Assembly: GCA_024679635.1 (NCBI GenBank)
Contig: JAIBDA010000050.1
Location: forward strand, 1-8,798
DNA length: 8,798 nt
From: Amphritea sp.
GTDB lineage: Bacteria; Pseudomonadota; Gammaproteobacteria; Pseudomonadales; Nitrincolaceae
Direction of reading: 5' to 3'
A program made the position numbers and the translations under genes. The notes under the pieces were generated by a model. The model saw only the letters and a program-made list of their open reading frames with translations, made no database searches and was not told the origin of the DNA. This document shows, in pieces, positions 6,933-8,798 of the stretch (positions are counted from its first letter, which is position 1; each line of letters starts with the position of its first letter).

Positions 6933-8210
6933 TTACTCCAGAACCTGAGCTGGATTATCCAGGCTGTCGGAACCTTCCAATTGAATCCCATCCAGTTGCA
7001 GCAGGGCGATAATATTCTCAATGGCACGGGTCTCTTCGGTTAGTGCATCGACAAAATCCTGTACTACCTGGTTACCCGATGTATTACCCTCACCGATCAG
7101 CACATCGAAGGTGTTACCCTGCGCCGCATGGTCCACCATCACCTGGGCAGCGTTTTCGGTCGCTTGTAGCTTGTTGAGCATATTCTGATCAGCGACAGCA
7201 GCCTGAGCGGCAACATAGGCTGACAGACTTGGGCCGGAGATCGTCGAGCCGTCGATACGGGTGTAGGTTCCCTGATACACATTGCTGATCCCTTTGGCGT
7301 CATAGTAGTGGGACCAGTGAGTATTATCAGAAAAGCAGTCATGCTCCTCTTCCGGGTCATGCAACATAAGACCCAGTTTGGTTCTTTCACCGGCCAGTTC
7401 ACCGTAGGCCAGGCTCCCTATGCCGGTTAGAATTGATGCAATGGCATGACTTTCACTTTTCTCACTGAGTTGTCGGCGCGCTTCGCCCCCTAATTTCCAG
7501 TTATTCACCATCTCCTGAAGGTCGGTTATCAGTAGTTGAGTGGTTGCCTGTAAATAGTCGCGGCGTCGGTCGCAGTGGCCTCCGGTGCAGTTTTCCAGGC
7601 TGTAGTCTGTTGCCGGACGGTTGCCCGCTCCGGGGGATGTGCCATTCAGATCCTGACCCCAAAGAAGGAACTCGATGGCGTGATAACCGGTGGCGACGTT
7701 GGCTTCGATGCCATCGATTTCATGCAGGGTGTCGGATAATAATTCTGGCGTGATGTTGCTTGCATCAACTTGGGCGCCGCCGATTCGCAGGGTAGTGTTG
7801 GCAATGACATTGGCGCGGTACTGGGTATTTTCGTCCGACTCAGCACCATAGTGCCCACTATCGACATAGTCGATCAGTCCTTCATCCAGGGGCCATGAAT
7901 TTACCCGACCCTCCCAGTCATCGACGATGGTGTTACCAAAGCGGTATGCTTCGGATTGTTGATAAGGGACGCGGGCGGCGATCCATGCTGAACGTGCTTT
8001 ATCGAGGGAGCTTTGATTCGGGTTGCTTAGCAGGTTGTTCGTGCTTAGCTGCAGCTCCTTTGCGCTCTTGAGCGAGTCTTCATAGGTTGCATGGGCAATA
8101 TCAGCGTAAGTGCTAATAATTTCAGCGGGTGTCGGCGCAGCAAACAAGGCTACGGGATAGTGGAGTGTTCCGGCGAGGGCGACGGAGGTGAGTAAGGTTT
8201 TGAATTGCAT
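6933..8210 (-). CDS. Imelysin-family iron-regulated protein, IrpA/IcmP-like
   Basis: First gene of the operon, 425 residues. A signal peptide spans about 1-24 (ending ALFA) and has no lipobox Cys, so the product should be soluble in the periplasm or loosely bound to the outer membrane. The imelysin domain (PF09375) carries the conserved metal-type motif GYHAIE at 175-180, followed by FLLWGQD. Other landmarks are NSWPLDEGLIDYV (about 104-116), GSLAYGELAGERTKLG (265-280), and a His/Asp/Glu-rich segment HDPEEEHDCFSDNTHWSHYYDA (284-305). CTGGHC (208-213) could be a disulfide or metal site. This subgroup includes IrpA of cyanobacteria, induced by iron limitation, and IcmP of Pseudomonas, described as an insulin-cleaving metalloprotease; protease activity is doubtful for most members. 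AGGAG lies seven bases before ATG and is part of a hairpin. A Fur-box-like promoter precedes it, consistent with iron repression. Confidence 0.92.
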   Translation of the reverse strand: MQFKTLLTSVALAGTLHYPVALFAAPTPAEIISTYADIAHATYEDSLKSAKELQLSTNNLLSNPNQSSLDKARSAWIAARVPYQQSEAYRFGNTIVDDWEGRVNSWPLDEGLIDYVDSGHYGAESDENTQYRANVIANTTLRIGGAQVDASNITPELLSDTLHEIDGIEANVATGYHAIEFLLWGQDLNGTSPGAGNRPATDYSLENCTGGHCDRRRDYLQATTQLLITDLQEMVNNWKLGGEARRQLSEKSESHAIASILTGIGSLAYGELAGERTKLGLMLHDPEEEHDCFSDNTHWSHYYDAKGISNVYQGTYTRIDGSTISGPSLSAYVAAQAAVADQNMLNKLQATENAAQVMVDHAAQGNTFDVLIGEGNTSGNQVVQDFVDALTEETRAIENIIALLQLDGIQLEGSDSLDNPAQVLE

Positions 8211-8217
8211 TGCTGGT

Positions 8218-8235
8218 CTCCTGTAAATTCAGGAG
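8218..8235 (-). promoter_or_regulatory. Hairpin covering the operon's first Shine-Dalgarno
   Basis: In the minus-strand transcript CTCCTG-AATTTA-CAGGAG is a perfect 6-bp stem with a 6-nt loop. Its 3' arm contains the AGGAG ribosome-binding site of the 6933-8210 gene. Folding would hide the site, so translation could be adjusted by a protein, a small RNA or temperature. Only the structure is seen; the control is inferred. Confidence 0.5.
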
Positions 8236-8238
8236 TAA

Positions 8239-8267
8239 ATGCTAATGCAAACAAGAATGATTCGCAA
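8239..8267 (-). promoter_or_regulatory. Candidate promoter of the imelysin operon
   Basis: On the minus strand TTGCGA (8267-8262) and TAGCAT (8244-8239) are 17 bp apart, an ideal sigma-70 spacing. A Fur-like site fills the spacer. The implied start site is about 20 bases upstream of the start codon, leaving a short leader that contains the hairpin at 8218-8235. Confidence 0.45.
8247..8265 (-). promoter_or_regulatory. Candidate Fur box
   Basis: The plus strand reads GCAAACAAGAATGATTCGC. Its central AATGATT and flanking GCAAA/TTCGC resemble Fur sites of Pseudomonas and relatives (type GCAAATGAGAATCATTTGC). It overlaps the -35 box and spacer of the operon promoter, where Fur with Fe(II) would block RNA polymerase. 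The match is partial, about 9 of 14 informative positions of the 7-1-7 consensus. Confidence 0.55.
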
Positions 8268-8342
8268 TAGCGTTAATGGGTTTTTAGTATAAGTGATAAA
8301 AACCGAAACCAGCGTGTCAGTCACATAGGTTAAATGTCGCTT

Positions 8343-8586
8343 TCACAGAGACTCTAGGAAAGTGATCAATGCATTTCGTTCTACTCTTGTTAAGTTGGTA
8401 ACCTGCTGTCGGGCTGTTTCAGCTTCTCCACCATGCCAGAGAATTGCCTCAAGCAGGTTTCGTGCCCGACCATCATGGAGAAAGTAGGTATGACCGCTAA
8501 TGACTTTAGTTAAGCCAATTCCTCATAGAGGTGGCGTTTTCCTTTTAGGGCACTGGCCCACTCTTTGTCTTCCGGTTTCTAATGCT
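8343..8586 (-). pseudogene. Remnant of a second DUF1111 di-haem oxidoreductase gene
   Basis: The minus strand from about 8537 down to the TGA at 8343-8345 encodes the last 65 residues of a DUF1111 protein. Identity with the intact 5466-6929 product is 52 of 65, including FLHDGRARNLLEAILWHGGE. It is broken in three ways. The conserved PPLWGIG has TGA for Trp at 8523-8525. Just upstream the frame shifts at the GGAAAACG stretch, and the other frame continues as KPEDKEWASALKGK (about 8534-8578), matching the family's PE...WAS region. A TAG then follows and the rest, including both haem motifs, is absent. Most codon differences from the intact gene are synonymous third-position changes. The copy was therefore probably functional long after the two diverged and died later. 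PEDKEWAS, where the intact copy has PEFLASGS, also shows that it is not a recent tandem duplicate. Confidence 0.85.
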
Positions 8587-8608
8587 GCTCAGGGTGTAGT
8601 GGTCATCT

Positions 8609-8637
8609 AAAAAAAGAAGCCAGCAAAAACCGCTGGC
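8609..8637 (-). terminator. Terminator of the glutaredoxin-like gene
   Basis: On the minus strand GCCAGC-GGTTTTT-GCTGGC (8637-8619) forms a perfect 6-bp stem followed by TTCTTTTTTT. It lies 13 bp after the stop codon of the right-edge gene and shields the DUF1111 remnant and the iron operon from its transcription. Confidence 0.85.
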
Positions 8638-8649
8638 CTCCGGTGGTAC

Positions 8650-8798
8650 TTATGAAAAGTGTTCCTCCAGCTCATCGGCTCCGCCGATTCGCTGACCATC
8701 AATAAACACTTGCGGTGTAGTGCCCTGGCCACTAATCGCGGCTAATGAGCTATAACTCAGACCATGGCTGCCCAACTCTACCTCTTCATAGCTTAAGC
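8650..8798 (-). CDS. Glutaredoxin-fold protein, C-terminal part (cut by window edge)
   Basis: Only the last 48 residues are present; the start and the expected CxxC or CPYC active site lie outside. The segment GTTPQVFIDGQRIGGADELEEHF is the glutathione-binding end of a glutaredoxin: the TxPQVFI cis-proline loop followed by GG-x-D. The stop TAA is at 8652-8650 on the minus strand. The preceding SSLAAISGQG is typical of the helix before that loop. It could be a stand-alone glutaredoxin-3 type (grxC) or the glutaredoxin end of a peroxiredoxin hybrid, which the fragment cannot decide. It ends with its own terminator and appears separate from the iron operon. Confidence 0.8.
   Translation of the reverse strand, partial: LSYEEVELGSHGLSYSSLAAISGQGTTPQVFIDGQRIGGADELEEHFS

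Noticed and set aside
8523..8525. In-frame TGA as a selenocysteine or readthrough codon in the DUF1111 remnant
   Set aside because: The position is a conserved Trp (PPLWGIG), not Cys. A frameshift and a further stop lie just upstream, and the 5' gene is missing. Decay explains it better.
8211..8798. Insertion sequence or integration scar next to the remnant
   Set aside because: No transposase frame, terminal inverted repeats or target duplication can be seen around the truncated end.

Overview
The window looks like chromosomal DNA from a marine gammaproteobacterium, most like the Oceanospirillaceae or a neighbouring family. This rests on recognised protein families and moderate GC content, not on a database match. 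It holds eight CDSs (seven complete, one cut by the right edge), one gene remnant, several factor-independent terminators and one strong iron-type promoter. No rRNA, tRNA, insertion sequence, prophage or CRISPR array was seen.

Left part (1-2100): a conserved soluble protein of unknown function (183-584, +) faces a small basic protein (678-878, -). Two back-to-back terminators separate them. The small gene is divergent from a GcvA-type LysR regulator (1094-2002, +) across about 215 bp that contain two short inverted repeats. A hairpin and the second copy of a 26-bp dispersed repeat end the LysR side; the first copy lies at 6-31.

Centre (2098-8210, all -): this is one iron-linked envelope gene cluster. 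In transcription order it encodes a periplasmic imelysin (IrpA/IcmP-like), a di-haem DUF1111 oxidoreductase, a second imelysin with a divergent motif, a DUF1513 beta-propeller-like protein, and, after 101 bp, an LbtU-type outer-membrane porin. The first four genes are 3 bp apart or overlap by 4 and 11 bp, so they form an operon. The gene order resembles the icmP region of Pseudomonas. The promoter ahead of the first gene has a Fur-box-like sequence inside its spacer, and the first gene's Shine-Dalgarno lies in a perfect 6-bp hairpin. The likely job, inferred from family and context, is iron capture or redox handling in the periplasm, with the porin as the outer-membrane entry.

Right part (8211-8798): upstream of the operon lies the wreck of a second DUF1111 gene (8343 to about 8586, -). 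It is about 80% identical to the intact protein over its last 65 residues, but has a Trp-to-stop change, a frameshift and no 5' part. Beyond it are a terminator and the C-terminal end of a glutaredoxin-fold protein running off the window.

The most notable points are the dead DUF1111 paralogue beside a live one, the LbtU-type porin behind the imelysin operon, the hairpin over the first gene's ribosome-binding site, and the dispersed hairpin repeat.
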